A stretch of DNA of 34,810 nt from Actinomycetota bacterium (GTDB taxonomy: Bacteria; Actinomycetota; Thermoleophilia; Solirubrobacterales; 70-9). The notes below the pieces were generated by a model, which was not told where the DNA came from, searched no databases, and saw nothing but the letters and a program-made list of their open reading frames with translations. Made by a program: the position numbers and the translations under genes. The stretch is from assembly GCA_005885405.1 (NCBI GenBank), contig VAYN01000015.1:26078-60887 (forward strand), written 5' to 3'. Shown piece after piece: positions 34,711 to 34,810 of the stretch; position 1 is the first letter of the stretch, and the number at the start of each line of letters is the position of its first letter.

Positions 34711-34810
34711 ATGATCCAGCAGGAGTCCAGGCTCAAGGTTGCCGACAACTCGGGCGCGCGTGAGATCCTCTGCATCAGGGTCAAAGGCGGCTCGCACCGG
34801 CGCTACGCCA
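34711..34810 (+). CDS. rplN: 50S ribosomal protein L14 (partial, runs off the window)
   Basis: The first 33 codons read [27 protein letters not shown], the unmistakable L14 N-terminus. It starts 4 nt after rpsQ, in the expected S10-operon order. The rest lies beyond the window end. Confidence 0.95.
   Translation, partial: MIQQESRLKVADNSGAREILCIRVKGGSHRRYA

Overview
The window is a high-GC bacterial chromosome segment dominated by the information-processing cluster rpmG-secE-nusG-rplKA-rplJL-rpoBC, then rpsL-rpsG, fusA-tuf and the head of the S10 operon (rpsJ to rplN). High GC, AT-poor leaders, frequent GTG/TTG starts, and a charged coiled-coil insertion in the N-terminal third of RpoC all suggest an actinobacterium. 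A deep lineage such as Thermoleophilia/Solirubrobacterales is my guess from protein style; no search was run.

Region by region. 1-3.1 kb (minus strand): a secretory gene set made of a thioredoxin-fold lipoprotein, a parallel beta-helix protein, a cupredoxin that overlaps it by ATGA, and the first 19 codons of a Tat-exported protein. 3.2-4.15 kb (plus): a secreted helical protein and an NTF2/SnoaL-like protein. 4.2-6.7 kb: an intact tRNA-Thr(GGT) followed by a 2.4-kb insert bounded by exact 47-bp copies of the tRNA 3' part. The insert carries a TIR-domain protein and two small genes of unknown function, all on the minus strand, with no integrase. This is the best candidate for an undescribed mobile or defence module. 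6.7-9.9 kb: an acyl-CoA dehydrogenase broken by a deletion with frame change, a six-TM ion-channel-like protein, and a GGDEF-EAL protein.

10.0-21.4 kb (plus): rpmG, secE, nusG, rplK, rplA, rplJ, rplL, rpoB, rpoC. An L10-leader-like fold precedes rplJ, a strong hairpin lies between rplL and rpoB, and a 28-bp perfect palindrome plus a classical terminator follow rpoC. 21.7-23.0 kb: a flavin-containing monooxygenase. 23.0-25.4 kb (minus): a membrane-protein gene, rpsL, rpsG, a HAD-like gene and a small TM protein form a tight unit. 25.4-34.8 kb (plus): fusA, tuf, then rpsJ-rplC-rplD-rplW-rplB-rpsS-rplV-rpsC-rplP-rpmC-rpsQ-rplN (truncated by the window end), mostly joined by 1-8 nt overlaps.

Two architectural oddities stand out in the housekeeping part. 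The str operon is broken: rpsL-rpsG point away from fusA-tuf, and the membrane-protein gene heading the minus-strand unit has a start codon that can overlap the fusA start codon. Several conserved proteins also carry long low-complexity extensions: SecE N-terminus, L10 C-terminus, L22 N-terminus (Lys/Ala), S3 C-terminus (RGG-like) and S17 N-terminus (about 138 residues, acidic then basic). No CRISPR array, rRNA or intact insertion sequence was seen, and no stretch over 300 bases lacks a gene.
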